Source: Lentisphaerota bacterium
GTDB taxonomy: Bacteria; Verrucomicrobiota; Lentisphaeria; Victivallales; Victivallaceae
DNA: 64,000 bases
Direction: 5' to 3'
NCBI GenBank assembly: GCA_015061545.1
Contig: SUWJ01000002.1
Location: forward strand, 1 to 64,000
Shown: piece after piece, positions 1 to 9,906 of the stretch
Layout: the number at the start of each line of letters is the position of its first letter
Position numbering within the stretch: position 1 is the stretch's first letter
Translations under genes and position numbers: made by a program
Notes under the pieces: model-generated
What the model saw: the letters and a program-made list of their open reading frames with translations, nothing else
What the model was told of the DNA's origin: nothing
Databases searched by the model: none

Positions 1-228
1 AAACGAGCAAGGGAGGTCCAGGAGGGCAATGCCAATGCCCTCTTGGGATGCGCAAACTCTACAATGCTGAATAACCCGTACAAGTCTTGAAGCGCATTTA
101 TAATGATGCCAACAGCTGCCCCTCAAAACAAATTCATGAGCCAATGCAAATATATAGCGCTGAATATATGTGTTTGAGCTTAATTACTACAAAAAAAGTG
201 TTGCAAAACTATTCAGAGTTTTGCAACA
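1..228. repeat. left copy of ~230 bp inverted intergenic repeat
   Basis: This block reappears in reverse complement at 16234-16472. The outer ~120 bases (AAACGAGCAAGGGAGG onward) and the inner 45 bases, including the TTGCAAAA hairpin, are nearly identical. The middle ~60 bases are diverged with small indels. The copy may extend left of the window. It carries a short stem (AGGGCA/TGCCCT) near 22-42 and a strong stem-loop at 200-227. No coding potential is convincing. It lies directly behind the stop of the leftward operon. Either a mobile, non-autonomous intergenic repeat or a duplicated terminator region would fit. Confidence 0.85.
190..227 (-). terminator. intrinsic terminator of the leftward operon
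   Basis: The 11-bp perfect stem GTTGCAAAACT/AGTTTTGCAAC has a 6-base loop. Read on the minus strand it is followed by AC and then seven T residues. It lies about 40 bases beyond the stop of the lipoprotein phosphoesterase gene, so it should end leftward transcription. The same hairpin ends the rightward operon at 16234-16273. Confidence 0.7.
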
Positions 229-267
229 GTCCCTTATCGGTATATTCTCCTTCCGCTTTTCCCGACC

Positions 268-2022
268 TTATTTGGATTGCACCGGGGGTACGTCCTGCAA
301 TTTGAAATCGCTGCGCAAAAATTCAGTAATTATTGAGCCGCTGCCGTTGACCAGAAACTTATCCAGCACATCGCCGTTCAAATCACGGGCAATGCCGCGG
401 ATACCGTCCTGACCGAACTGCAGTTCCAGCGAAGTAAGTTCCAGTTCCGGTTCTTCAGGATTGCGCGGCCCGCCCAGCAAAACAATGGGGAAGTGGTAAT
501 TGCTGCCAACCTGCGCCTGAGCCTTCAAAGGTATCCGCGAATAAAACTGATTCTTTCCCGGCACCGAACGCATCGGAACGTGCAGATGACCGCCCACCCA
601 GAGATCCACTTTTACCGCCGGATCTTCTCCCGCGAACAGCGGGTCGATCAGCTTACGGAGCGGTTCGGGCAACTCTTTACTTGCATCGCCGAAGGGCGTT
701 CCGTGCGCCAGCACCACCCGATAGCGGGCAGATTTGAATTCCTCGTCGGCAACTGCCTTTTCCAGCCATTGTTTCTGTTCGGTCCAGAAGGGTTCAGGCA
801 CATTCATGACCGACGGCATCGGCGGGGCATCCCACGGACCGTTTCCGCAATCCAGCAGCAAAAATGCCACATCGGCATAGCGCATAAGTTTCATACTGTT
901 GCCGAAATATTTGAACCACAACGTGCTTTCCCGTCCCAGATACTCGTGATTTCCCCGCACCGGCAGCAGCGGTTTGCCGTTGAATGTATCAAAAAGACCG
1001 GGGTAGAGCGATCGTTCGATATCCGCCGTACTGTCGCAGTAATCGCCGATATGACCCAGCAGTTCGGCACGTTTGAATTCTTCGGTATCAACGATCTTTT
1101 TGACCCGTACGGCGCGGTCGCTCCACGCCCCTTGAGTATCGCCGATGATCAGGGTACTGAATGGACGGAAAGATTCCGGCGCGCTGCGGAAGGTGCGCAC
1201 TTGGCTGTGATCTTCCCGATAGCTGCGGTAGGGGTGTTCAGTTACCAGACGGTATTCATATTCGGTATCAACTTCCAAATCGGTAAGTTCCACTTTATGT
1301 ACCCGTTCCAGCGCCGCCTTCTGTCCGCCGATCAGGTGCCAGACGCGCCGCCAGTCGGAACTGTTTTTTTTGCGGTAATCCACCGCTGCAGGCACGCCTG
1401 ACACGGTGACAAAAGTTACGCTCATGCGCCCGGGTGCAAAATCCGTCAGCAGCGGTTCATACAGCAGCGTCGGATCCGCCGGGGCAATATTGCCGAAGGC
1501 GGTCATAAAGCTGAGGTTGCCGCACTTGACTTCCAGCTCCACTTCGTGACGACCCGCTGCCAGATCGATTTCAAACACATAATTATCAGCAGCCACCGGG
1601 TAGACCCGATTGCCGAACTTGAAGGTGTTGAGAACTTCCTGATCGTCTATGCGGCAGATCATCCACCAGTCGCAGCCCATACCCAGCACCACCCGACCGG
1701 CTTCGGGCAGCGTAAAGGAGTTGCGGCAGACCGCGCGGGTACCAACGGGATACTTTTTACCTGCCACCTGCCAGAGGTCGCACAAATTGTTTTCATCGAA
1801 GTTGAAAGTATATTTTTCGCCTGCGATTTCCATATTCCACGCATTTTCCATAATTGCGGGGAAATATTTGACTCGATCGTTCTCCTTCATTTCAGACTCC
1901 ATACTCTGCTGAAAAATATTACGTTCAACGCATCCGCACAAAAAAAGTGCCGCCGACAAAACTGCCATTCTTAACAACTGCCCCGGAAAAACGGCGGGCT
2001 TGCTAGTTAAATACCTGCTCAA
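268..2022 (-). CDS. lipoprotein metallophosphoesterase (purple acid phosphatase-like)
   Basis: This is a predicted surface or periplasmic phosphoesterase. After a hydrophobic stretch the lipobox LFLCGC gives a lipidated cysteine. An uncharacterised beta-rich part and a fibronectin-III-like segment follow, then a calcineurin-like domain with GDTQ (D about 295), GHIGDYCD, GNHE, AHG and GGHLH. The GDTQG form of the first motif, rather than DxH, is closer to purple acid phosphatases. I place the start at a TTG (2022) because AGGAG lies 7 bases upstream. The longer frame from 2040 has no ribosome binding site, and an ATG at the MAVLSAAL segment is the alternative. It is last in the leftward operon. 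The substrate is unknown; a phosphorylated sugar or glycan is an inference from its neighbours. Confidence 0.85.
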   Translation of the reverse strand: MSRYLTSKPAVFPGQLLRMAVLSAALFLCGCVERNIFQQSMESEMKENDRVKYFPAIMENAWNMEIAGEKYTFNFDENNLCDLWQVAGKKYPVGTRAVCRNSFTLPEAGRVVLGMGCDWWMICRIDDQEVLNTFKFGNRVYPVAADNYVFEIDLAAGRHEVELEVKCGNLSFMTAFGNIAPADPTLLYEPLLTDFAPGRMSVTFVTVSGVPAAVDYRKKNSSDWRRVWHLIGGQKAALERVHKVELTDLEVDTEYEYRLVTEHPYRSYREDHSQVRTFRSAPESFRPFSTLIIGDTQGAWSDRAVRVKKIVDTEEFKRAELLGHIGDYCDSTADIERSLYPGLFDTFNGKPLLPVRGNHEYLGRESTLWFKYFGNSMKLMRYADVAFLLLDCGNGPWDAPPMPSVMNVPEPFWTEQKQWLEKAVADEEFKSARYRVVLAHGTPFGDASKELPEPLRKLIDPLFAGEDPAVKVDLWVGGHLHVPMRSVPGKNQFYSRIPLKAQAQVGSNYHFPIVLLGGPRNPEEPELELTSLELQFGQDGIRGIARDLNGDVLDKFLVNGSGSIITEFLRSDFKLQDVPPVQSK

Positions 2023-2040
2023 TTTTATTCTCCTGAACAA

Positions 2041-2763
2041 TTACTTGTACTCCGCCAGCAGTTGACGCAAAACAGCGGCATCGCGCAAAAAGTTTTCCGG
2101 AGCATTATCCTGCACAAATTCCAGCAGCAGCGCCCGATCCTGATCGGCAAATTCCGCAATCAACTGCTGCCAGAGTCCGGCACATTCGCTCAACGGGGCG
2201 TGATCGTAGTTGTAAACGTGTACGTTGCCCAGATAAGGCTTGAACAATTTGGCATTATTGAGATTATCCAAATGCTGATAAAGCTGGAACCCGGTTTTGA
2301 AATTGCTGCGATCCACCCGCTCGATCAATTCAAGCACGCCTTCGGCATCGTCGGTAAAAGTGTTGTTATGAAATTCGCTGTTGATGCTCATTTCGGGCAC
2401 CGCATCGCAAAGCAAGCGGATCACCTTAACCAGCGAATCCAACTCGCCTGAGCTTATATCGCGACGGCTTTTCCGCCCCGTCCACACCCGGATCGACGGT
2501 GCCTGCAGCGCCCGCGCCGAAGCCGCCAGCGGAGCAATGGCAGCAGCATCGTCGCAGCGGAAATAGCTGCCGTAACCGGTAACACACAAACCAACTTCGC
2601 GGGTCATACGCCCCACCGATTCAGCGGTGGCAATATCGCCGGCCGGAACGTGGATATCGCCGCCCCACTCAATGCCGTCAAGTCCGGCATCAACGGTCAA
2701 TTTAATAATTTCAGCGGCAGACAGCTGGCGGAACGTTACGCTGCAAACTCCTGATTTCAACAT
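2041..2763 (-). CDS. sugar phosphate isomerase/epimerase family TIM barrel
   Basis: This 240-residue cytoplasmic protein has no signal peptide and resembles the xylose-isomerase-like TIM barrel family (AP endonuclease 2 fold). It opens with SVTFRQLSAAEIIKLTVDAG and DGIEWGGDIH. Acidic and histidine residues in INSEFHNNT and LLLEFVQD are in places where this family binds a divalent metal. Members isomerise or epimerise keto and aldo sugars or inositol derivatives; the substrate cannot be read from sequence. It sits between the secreted hydrolases and the lipoprotein phosphoesterase, whose start follows 18 bases after this stop. The expected job is to process a monosaccharide released by the locus (inference). 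Confidence 0.8.
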   Translation of the reverse strand: MLKSGVCSVTFRQLSAAEIIKLTVDAGLDGIEWGGDIHVPAGDIATAESVGRMTREVGLCVTGYGSYFRCDDAAAIAPLAASARALQAPSIRVWTGRKSRRDISSGELDSLVKVIRLLCDAVPEMSINSEFHNNTFTDDAEGVLELIERVDRSNFKTGFQLYQHLDNLNNAKLFKPYLGNVHVYNYDHAPLSECAGLWQQLIAEFADQDRALLLEFVQDNAPENFLRDAAVLRQLLAEYK

Positions 2764-2853
2764 TGTTGCTCTACCTCTTAATCAACGACCCGGCGCCGAC
2801 ACATTTTTTTTGCCGCCGGCACCGGATCAAATTTGGTTATTTATTTAATTTAC

Positions 2854-5800
2854 TTACTGCTGAATATGGATCAAAGTATAAACTTTAAGCAGCTCTTTGG
2901 GCAGCTTGACGGTCAGATCGCCGTTGCTGTAAGTGCTTTCCAGCACTTTGCCGCCGGTAAAATCGGGGCTGTAAGCGATAACCTTGCCGTTTTTGACCGC
3001 CTTGAGCGTAAAACTTATATCTTCAGTCAACGCAGGATACGGCAGTGCAGGCGCCAGCGGATCGACCTTGTCGCCGCCCTTGACCGTTACCCCGGTAGCG
3101 TTGAAAAAGTGTACATAGATCTTATCTTCATTGCTCCAGAGCGCAGTAACCACCTTTTCCGGCGCATTGGTTGACCAGACCCGTCCAGCTGCGGCAGCTT
3201 CGCTCATTGCCTTGCGGTAAAATTGGTCGATGGCAGGATCAAAGTCCTTGGAGCGGGACGCGCTCTTCAGATTGCCTTCCCGCTCCCAGAGCTGCGCGCC
3301 CATTGCCGAAGCAACGTAGATCATTCTGCCTTTGGCGCAAGGAACTTCCAGCACCAGCGGTACCCGAACGCCGTTGACCGTTTCGGCATAATATTTAACA
3401 CTCTTTTCGCTGATCGAACCAGCCAGCGCCCACGCACCGAGCGGCTCTGCGAGTTTAACACCGTCCACCGATTGCAGTTTGTGGCCGCTGCTGTTCACCC
3501 GCGGAACAAAGTTGAATACATCTTTGAAGAGCCACTCCTTACGGGGCCGCCCCATTTCGTCATTCATCCCCGCAATAGAGGTAACGACCACGGTTCCGCC
3601 GTTGCGGGCAAACTCTTTGATGACCTTGCCGGCTTGGTCGGAAATGCAGGTATTGGCAGCCAGATAAATCACGCTGTATTTGGCAAGATCTTTGCTGTTA
3701 AGCTGATTGTCGCAGATAAATTCGTAAGAAATGTGTTCGGCATCCAGACTCTGTGCCAGCCCCATAAGTTCATTTTCAAACCCGATACCGCTGTTCCAGT
3801 CGCGGCTCGCCTGCGAGAAAAGCAATGCCGCTTTGGCATGAGCGTTCACACCGGTACGGGGCATATTTTCTTTGGAAGTATCAAAGGCAAAGAAGTCGCT
3901 TTCGCCTGATTTGATTTCCAGATCTGGCAGCAGAGCCACTTGTTTTGCCATATTGCTGATAGCCCAGCCCGCGTAAATATGCGGATGGCGCGACGCATAG
4001 ATCCACGACCAGATCGGCGTATTGTAAGACAAGTTCAGCACATTCTTCATCCGGCGATAGGGCAGCAGACTGCGATAGGTCATCAACGGATTGCGGGTCA
4101 TGACTTCGGTGCCGAAGTAGTTGATCGCCCTGCCCAGCTCAAACATACAGCTGCCTGATTTGTAACGCGGATGCGAGCGGGTAAAGCCCCAATGGGTCGT
4201 GTACATACACAACACCAGATTTTTATTATAGGGCATACAGTATTTACGCAAGCCGACAAACCAGTTGGCAATTTCGGCGGTACGCCATTCGTGCCATTGA
4301 CGCATTATTTCGCTGTCGAACTGATTGACCGTTTTGTCCAATTCGTTGACAGGGTAATAACAGCCCGTAGCTTCGTAAAACTTTTCGCGGCAGTGCTGAC
4401 ACACACAGCCCACGCTCCAGTAGACCAGCTCGTCGATCTGGAATCCATCCACCCCCGCCTTGACCAGCTCGGCAAGGTAAGCGTAATAGCGCTGAGTAAA
4501 ATCAGGGTCGGAGGGGCAGAGCTGATAACTTGGCAGCAGCGTATCAGTATTGCGGGAGGCTTCCTGAAGATTTTCGCCGAGGAAACGCAACCCGGCATCC
4601 ACGTTCCAGCACAGCGTGGCATCGTGGTGGTCGATAACTTTAAGATCGTACTTATGCGCCGCATCGGCGATAACTTTGATCGCGTCGATCCCCCGCTGAA
4701 CGTGATTGATGTAAGTATGGCGGCTGTGCATACCGGAAATCATCACCGCATCGTAATTTTTGCCTTCGATTTTGCTTTTGATAAGCCGATCGGCTTTTTC
4801 AGGGGTATCGGCTTCGCTCAGGGAAGAGGAGTTGCTGAGCATCTTGAACCAGTTGCCCGTGGGCATCCATGCCAGTTCGGGCGATTTGGGATCGGGCAGA
4901 CAGATTTCGCGCTTGATGTTGTTTTTGGAGCGAACGGTTTCTTTGCCCGCCTGCGGCAGAGTAAAAGTATCGCTTGCCAGCTTGAAAACAGGCTTTTTGC
5001 TGTAATCATTTTTGCGGTAGATACTGGCAGGTTCAAAGCCGTCAGACAGCCAGAAACCGCGATTGAAGAAAAAGTCTTCCGCATCCGCTGTAAGGAACTG
5101 TATCCCGATAGCCGACACAATAAATTCGCCGTCAAACTTTATATCCAGCACTCCGTCTTTGCCAACGTGGAAAGTTTTGCTGGCAACGTGGACGGTATCT
5201 TTTTTGACGGATATATTCCTTTCCAATTCTTCGCCGTTGACCGAAAGCGAAAAATTATTTGCCGTGCCGCTGCCGTTGCCCGCACCTACGGTAACAATGT
5301 AGAAACCGGGCGCCAGATTGCTGCGGCGGAAAACGGCATCTTTGCCCGCCATGTGCGAGTAATAAGCGCCCTCTTTGCTGGCGGTGTAAGTTTTCAGTTC
5401 AGGAAATCCCACCCACCCTGCGCGGTTGCGGACGCTGTAACTGCGAAGATTGTTGGGCGTGTATATACCGCCGACAACATTATCGCCAAAGCTGTACAGC
5501 GCTAAAGGCTTAAAGGCGTCGCCGTAAGAAAAGGAGCGCTGGGCGTGGAGTTTATCGTAATCTTCAAACACGCCTTCGCGGATAATCACCTTCATACCCG
5601 TAAAATCGTTGGCAACCGGCACGTTGGTACCGATACTCATAACCATTTCGTCACCTTTGCGTTCCACCGCCCAGACCGAGCGCACCGCCCCGCCGGTATA
5701 CATCATGCAGTAATCGCCTGCGCCGATGGGGTTGAAGTCGAAGATGAGTTTTTTATCGCCCTTTTCAAACGCCATAAAGCGCCAGGGACGATCCGGGAAC

Positions 5801-6240
5801 GGCTTACTGGGAGCATTGGCCGCAAAAGTTCCCGAAATGGGCTTCCAGCTGCGTCCGTTGGTGGTAAGAGCCTGATATTCGCCATCGGCAAAAAATTCGT
5901 AAGGCAAGTGCATATAGGCAGCCCGCAGACGGTCTTCGGTAAAAATCGGAACGTCAAAGGAAAGAGTTATTTCCACGCAGTTATCGGGGCGCAGGGCAAT
6001 TTCCCGCCGATATTTGTTATCGGGGTTTTCGTTCCACGCGTTCCAGACTCTGGAGCCATCGGGCAGAACCTTGTAGTCGAACTTGGTAAACGGTTCGGGG
6101 GCTCTGACCTTCAAAGCCTTGACCAGAACTTCATCGTTGTACTTGATGACCAGATCGTCTTTTTCTCCGCTGATGGAAAAATTACCGGCAAAAACCGTTG
6201 TTCCCAGCAGCAACACCGTAAGTGCAGCTAACTTCTTCAT
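2854..6240 (-). CDS. secreted GH42-like glycoside hydrolase, paralogue A
   Basis: This large secreted protein has 1128 residues. A signal peptide (MKKLAALTVLLLGTTVFA) precedes a beta-sandwich-like N-terminal region of about 250 residues and a malectin/CBM-like module at about 255-390. A TIM barrel follows with DGFQIDEL (candidate acid/base E604) and CVCQHCREKF, a cysteine cluster placed as in GH42 beta-galactosidases where it binds zinc. Next is a Rossmann-like domain (LLFSQASRDW, RNGGTVVV) like the GH42 trimerisation domain, then a C-terminal beta domain. The family assignment is by motif and domain order only and the substrate is unknown. AGGAGG lies just 3 bases before the ATG. It follows paralogue B by 21 bases in the same unit. 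Confidence 0.75.
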   Translation of the reverse strand: MKKLAALTVLLLGTTVFAGNFSISGEKDDLVIKYNDEVLVKALKVRAPEPFTKFDYKVLPDGSRVWNAWNENPDNKYRREIALRPDNCVEITLSFDVPIFTEDRLRAAYMHLPYEFFADGEYQALTTNGRSWKPISGTFAANAPSKPFPDRPWRFMAFEKGDKKLIFDFNPIGAGDYCMMYTGGAVRSVWAVERKGDEMVMSIGTNVPVANDFTGMKVIIREGVFEDYDKLHAQRSFSYGDAFKPLALYSFGDNVVGGIYTPNNLRSYSVRNRAGWVGFPELKTYTASKEGAYYSHMAGKDAVFRRSNLAPGFYIVTVGAGNGSGTANNFSLSVNGEELERNISVKKDTVHVASKTFHVGKDGVLDIKFDGEFIVSAIGIQFLTADAEDFFFNRGFWLSDGFEPASIYRKNDYSKKPVFKLASDTFTLPQAGKETVRSKNNIKREICLPDPKSPELAWMPTGNWFKMLSNSSSLSEADTPEKADRLIKSKIEGKNYDAVMISGMHSRHTYINHVQRGIDAIKVIADAAHKYDLKVIDHHDATLCWNVDAGLRFLGENLQEASRNTDTLLPSYQLCPSDPDFTQRYYAYLAELVKAGVDGFQIDELVYWSVGCVCQHCREKFYEATGCYYPVNELDKTVNQFDSEIMRQWHEWRTAEIANWFVGLRKYCMPYNKNLVLCMYTTHWGFTRSHPRYKSGSCMFELGRAINYFGTEVMTRNPLMTYRSLLPYRRMKNVLNLSYNTPIWSWIYASRHPHIYAGWAISNMAKQVALLPDLEIKSGESDFFAFDTSKENMPRTGVNAHAKAALLFSQASRDWNSGIGFENELMGLAQSLDAEHISYEFICDNQLNSKDLAKYSVIYLAANTCISDQAGKVIKEFARNGGTVVVTSIAGMNDEMGRPRKEWLFKDVFNFVPRVNSSGHKLQSVDGVKLAEPLGAWALAGSISEKSVKYYAETVNGVRVPLVLEVPCAKGRMIYVASAMGAQLWEREGNLKSASRSKDFDPAIDQFYRKAMSEAAAAGRVWSTNAPEKVVTALWSNEDKIYVHFFNATGVTVKGGDKVDPLAPALPYPALTEDISFTLKAVKNGKVIAYSPDFTGGKVLESTYSNGDLTVKLPKELLKVYTLIHIQQ

Positions 6241-6261
6241 ATTCCTCCTGATGTAAAATTG

Positions 6262-9200
6262 TTACTGTTCCACATGAATAAGCGTGTAAGTTTTGAGCAG
6301 CGCTTTGGGCAGCGTTACGGTCAGCTCGCCGTTGCGGTAAGTGCTTTCCAGCACTTTGCCGCCTTCAAAATCGGGGCTGTAAGCGGTAACTTTGCCGTTT
6401 TTGACTGCCTTGAGCGTAAAACTTATATCTGCGGTCAACGCAGGATATTTTTCTCCGCGGGGAGCCAGCGGATCGAGCATTTCACCGGCCTTTACCTCAA
6501 CGCCTGTAGCGTTGAAGAAATGTACATAGATCTTATCTTTATTGCGCCAAAGCGCGGTAATCACTTTTTCCGGCGCATTGGTTGACCAGACCCTGCCGTT
6601 GGCAGCAGCTTTGACGATCAACTGCCGGTAGAAAGAGTCGATAGCAGGATCAAACGCCTTGCTGCGCGAAGCGTGACGGTGACTGCCTTCACCTTCGCAA
6701 AGCATCGAGCCGAAAACGCCGCCCAAGTAAATAACCTTGCCCTTGCCGAAAGACTTTGCCAACGCCAGCGGCGTGGTGCTGCCATTGGCAAGTGTCCCGG
6801 AAGCCAGCACTTCGGCATTATGTTCAGCGGGCATAACGGGCATCTTGAAAATTTCCGCCAGAGCGTTGTTGGCCATACTCTTGACCGACACATTGCGGAA
6901 CTGGGGGGTAAAGTCGAAAATCTCCTTGAAGATCCACTCTTTCCGGGCGCGGCCCATTTCGTCATTAATCCCCGTATAAGGAGTTATAACTGCCGTACCG
7001 CCGTTGCGGATGAACTCTTTGATAACTGCGGCGGATTCATCGGCAATACAGTTGTTGCCCGCCAGAAAAATCACGTTGTATTTGGCAAGATCTTTGCTGT
7101 TAAGCTGATTGTCGCAGATAAATTCGTAAGAAATGTGTTCGGCATCCAGACTCTGCGCCAAGCCGAAGAGTTCAGCCGAAAAACTTATATTGGTGTTCCA
7201 GTCGCGGCTGGCCTGCGAGAAAAGCAATGCCACTTTGGTATGCGCCTCAACCCCGGTACGGGGCATATTTTCTTTGGAGGTATCAAATTTAAGAAAGTCC
7301 GCTTCGTTAGGCTTGATAACGATTTCCGGCAGCAGCGCCACTTGTTTTGCCATATTGCTGATTGCCCAGCCCGCGTAGATCTGCGGATGGCGCGACGCGT
7401 AGATCCAAGCCCAGATCGGCGTTCCGTAGGTCAGAGTCAGCACATTCTTCATTCTGCGGTGGGGCAGCAGATTGCGATAGGTCATCAGGGGATTGCGGCT
7501 CATCACCTCGGTGCCGAAGTAGTTGACCGCTCTGCCCAGCTCAAACAGACAGCTGTTGGCGCTGTAACGGGGATTGGAACGGGTAAAACCCCAATGTGTT
7601 GTATACATACACAACACCAGATTTTTGTTATAGGGCATACAGCGGCGGCGCAGTTCCACGAACCAGTCGGCAATAGATGCCTTCCGCCATTGGAACCATT
7701 GACGGCGCAGTTCGCTGTAAGCGTTCTGGACATCCTTATCCAGCTCGTTGACGGGGTAGTAACAGCCGGTAGCTTCGTAAAACTTTTCGCGGCAATGCTG
7801 ACAGCTGCAGGTGTTCATTTCGTAAACCAGTTCGTCGATCTGGAACCCATCCACCCCGGCTTTGACCAGTTCGGTCAGGTATTTGTAATAGCGTTCGCAG
7901 AAATCAGGGTCGGAGGGGCAGAGCTGATAACTGGGCAGCAGCGTATCGCAGTTGCGCACCGCTTCGGGCAGATTTTCCGCCATAAAGCGCAACCCGGCAT
8001 CCACGTTCCAGCAGAGCGTGGCGTCGTGGTGGTCAATGAGTTTAAGATTGTGTTTGTGGGCAGATTCCGCCATCACTCTGAACGCTTCGATCCCCCGCTG
8101 AACGTGATTAATATATGTATGGCGGCTGTGCATACCCGAAACCATCACCGCATCGTAATTTTTGCCTGCGATCTTGCTTTTGATAAGCCGATCGGCCTTT
8201 TCGGGAGTATCGGCTTCGCTCAAAGTCGAAGAGTTGCTGAGCATCTTGAACCAGTTGCCCGTGGGCAGCCACGCCAATTCGGGGGAGTCAGGGTCAGGCA
8301 GCAGCACCTGGCTCTGGATCTTCTTCAAAGGTCCCGCCGCTTCTTTACCGGAAACAGGCAGAACAAAAGTATCGCTTGCCAGCTTGAAAACAGGCTTTTT
8401 GGCATAGTCGATATTGCGGTAAATGGAACCCGGTTCAAAGCCGTCAACCTTCCAGAATCCGCGGTAAAGCGTGTAATCTTCGGCATCCGCCATCAAAAAC
8501 TGGATCCCGATGGCCGACACGATAAAATCGCCGTCAAACTTTATATCCAGCACTCCGTCTTTGCCAACGTGGAAAGTTTTGCTGGCAACGTGGACGGTAT
8601 CTTTCTTGACGGATATATTCTTTTCCAAATCTTCGCCGTTGACCGAAAGCGAAAAATTATTTGCCGTGCCGCTGCCGTTGCCCGCACCTACGGTAACAAT
8701 GTAGAAACCGGAAGCCAGATTGCTGCGGCGGAAAACGGCATCTTTGCCCGCCATGTGCGAGTAATAAGCGCCCTCTTTGCTGGCGGTGTAAGTTTTCAGT
8801 TCAGGAAATCCCACCCACCCGGCGCGGTTGCGGACGCTGTAACTGCGAAGATTGTTGGGCGTGTACATACCGCCAACGCGGTTATCGCCAAAGCTGTACA
8901 GCGCCAGCGGCTTAAAAGAGTTGGTATAAGTAAATGCCCGCTGCGCATGGAGTTTATCATAATCTTCAAACACGCCTTCGCGCAAAACCATTTTCAACCC
9001 GGTGTAATCGTGGGCAACGGGTACCGTGGCACCGCTGAAGATCTCCAGATCATCGCCCTTGCGCATTACCTGCCAGACACCCCGCACCGCTCCGCCGGTG
9101 TACATATGACAAAAGTCGGCAGCGCCCAGAGCATTCATATCAAAAATAATCTTTTTTTCACCCTTTTCAAGGGTCATAAAGCGCCACGGCTGTTTAGGAA

Positions 9201-9642
9201 AGTTTTTGCTGTCGGCTGCAAAATCGCCTTCCTGATAGTTCCAGCTGCGGCTGTTGGTGTGCAGCGCACGGTATTTGCCGCCGGCGAAAAAGCTGTAAGG
9301 CATCTTGAAAGACATGGTGCGCACCCGGTTTTCATTAAAAACAGGTACATAGCAAGCCAGATTTATTTCGACCGTATTGTCAGGGCGGAGCGCCACTTCA
9401 CGGCGGAATTTGTATTCGGGATTTTCGTTCCACGCGTTCCAGACTCTGGAGCCATCGGGCAGAACCTTGTAATCGAACTTATCAGGAGCTGCAGGCATAT
9501 TCAGCTCGATAGCCCGCACCATGATTTCGTTATCATATTTGATGACCAGATCATTTTTTTCGCCTTCAACTGTGAAAGTTCCCGCCGACAAAGAAAACGC
9601 CGTCGCCCCCAACAGAAAAAACGCCCAACTGAAAAAACGCAT
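6262..9642 (-). CDS. secreted GH42-like glycoside hydrolase, paralogue B
   Basis: This is a 1126-residue tandem paralogue of the downstream gene with the same architecture. It has a signal peptide (MRFFSWAFFLLGATAFSLSA), an N-terminal beta domain, and a malectin/CBM-like module almost identical to that of paralogue A. The GH42-like barrel has FQIDELVY (candidate acid/base E604) and CSCQHCREKF. A trimerisation-like Rossmann domain and a C-terminal beta domain follow. The two proteins differ most in the last third, where the post-Rossmann segment is replaced. The start has AGGAGG six bases upstream. It is first in the leftward operon and faces the LacI-type regulator, so control by that protein is likely. 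Enzymatic activity and linkage preference are not readable from sequence. Confidence 0.75.
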   Translation of the reverse strand: MRFFSWAFFLLGATAFSLSAGTFTVEGEKNDLVIKYDNEIMVRAIELNMPAAPDKFDYKVLPDGSRVWNAWNENPEYKFRREVALRPDNTVEINLACYVPVFNENRVRTMSFKMPYSFFAGGKYRALHTNSRSWNYQEGDFAADSKNFPKQPWRFMTLEKGEKKIIFDMNALGAADFCHMYTGGAVRGVWQVMRKGDDLEIFSGATVPVAHDYTGLKMVLREGVFEDYDKLHAQRAFTYTNSFKPLALYSFGDNRVGGMYTPNNLRSYSVRNRAGWVGFPELKTYTASKEGAYYSHMAGKDAVFRRSNLASGFYIVTVGAGNGSGTANNFSLSVNGEDLEKNISVKKDTVHVASKTFHVGKDGVLDIKFDGDFIVSAIGIQFLMADAEDYTLYRGFWKVDGFEPGSIYRNIDYAKKPVFKLASDTFVLPVSGKEAAGPLKKIQSQVLLPDPDSPELAWLPTGNWFKMLSNSSTLSEADTPEKADRLIKSKIAGKNYDAVMVSGMHSRHTYINHVQRGIEAFRVMAESAHKHNLKLIDHHDATLCWNVDAGLRFMAENLPEAVRNCDTLLPSYQLCPSDPDFCERYYKYLTELVKAGVDGFQIDELVYEMNTCSCQHCREKFYEATGCYYPVNELDKDVQNAYSELRRQWFQWRKASIADWFVELRRRCMPYNKNLVLCMYTTHWGFTRSNPRYSANSCLFELGRAVNYFGTEVMSRNPLMTYRNLLPHRRMKNVLTLTYGTPIWAWIYASRHPQIYAGWAISNMAKQVALLPEIVIKPNEADFLKFDTSKENMPRTGVEAHTKVALLFSQASRDWNTNISFSAELFGLAQSLDAEHISYEFICDNQLNSKDLAKYNVIFLAGNNCIADESAAVIKEFIRNGGTAVITPYTGINDEMGRARKEWIFKEIFDFTPQFRNVSVKSMANNALAEIFKMPVMPAEHNAEVLASGTLANGSTTPLALAKSFGKGKVIYLGGVFGSMLCEGEGSHRHASRSKAFDPAIDSFYRQLIVKAAANGRVWSTNAPEKVITALWRNKDKIYVHFFNATGVEVKAGEMLDPLAPRGEKYPALTADISFTLKAVKNGKVTAYSPDFEGGKVLESTYRNGELTVTLPKALLKTYTLIHVEQ

Positions 9643-9695
9643 GAATCCTCCTTTAAACTTATCTTGCTGAACAAATTCTACGCATCTCCAATCTA

Positions 9696-9723
9696 AATAT
9701 ACATAATTTTACGGTAAAATCAA
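9696..9723 (-). promoter_or_regulatory. candidate promoter of the leftward operon
   Basis: On the minus strand TTGATT (9718-9723) and TATATT (9696-9701) are separated by 16 bases, about 55 bases before the paralogue B start. A 14-bp perfect palindrome, AAAACAGCTGTTTT, lies just upstream at 9738-9751. The sequence TACCAATAAAA occurs twice, at 9731 and 9783. These could be regulator sites, but neither matches the operator palindromes further right. Confidence 0.4.
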
Positions 9724-9822
9724 CCCCCCTTACCAATAAAACAGCTGTTTTTTACCGTTTATTGTCCGCAGCAGGCAGTTTGTACCAATAAAAATAATTT
9801 TCAGAAAAAAATTTTTTTGCCC

Positions 9823-9850
9823 TTGACAATGGTTTTTTTTGGGTTATATT
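9823..9850 (+). promoter_or_regulatory. candidate promoter of the LacI-type regulator operon
   Basis: TTGACA (9823-9828) and TATATT (9845-9850) are separated by 16 bases. The first operator-like palindrome begins two bases after the -10 box, so bound repressor would block initiation. Confidence 0.6.
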
Positions 9851-9851
9851 G

Positions 9852-9871
9852 TTATTGATGCGGTTCAATAA
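9852..9871. promoter_or_regulatory. LacI-type operator-like palindrome O1
   Basis: The perfect 7-bp arms TTATTGA and TCAATAA are separated by 6 bases with a central CG pair. The same arms recur at 9909-9928. It overlaps the predicted transcription start of the adjacent LacI-family gene. LacI-family proteins bind palindromes centred on CG, so autoregulation is the natural reading. Confidence 0.65.
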
Positions 9872-9906
9872 GAGTGCTCTTTTGCAGCCGGATATATTTT
9901 TTACGC

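Noticed and set aside
6673-9696. A 1007-codon open frame on the plus strand
   Set aside because: It is fully antisense to the GH42-like paralogue B, has no recognisable domain, and arises from the codon bias of the real gene.
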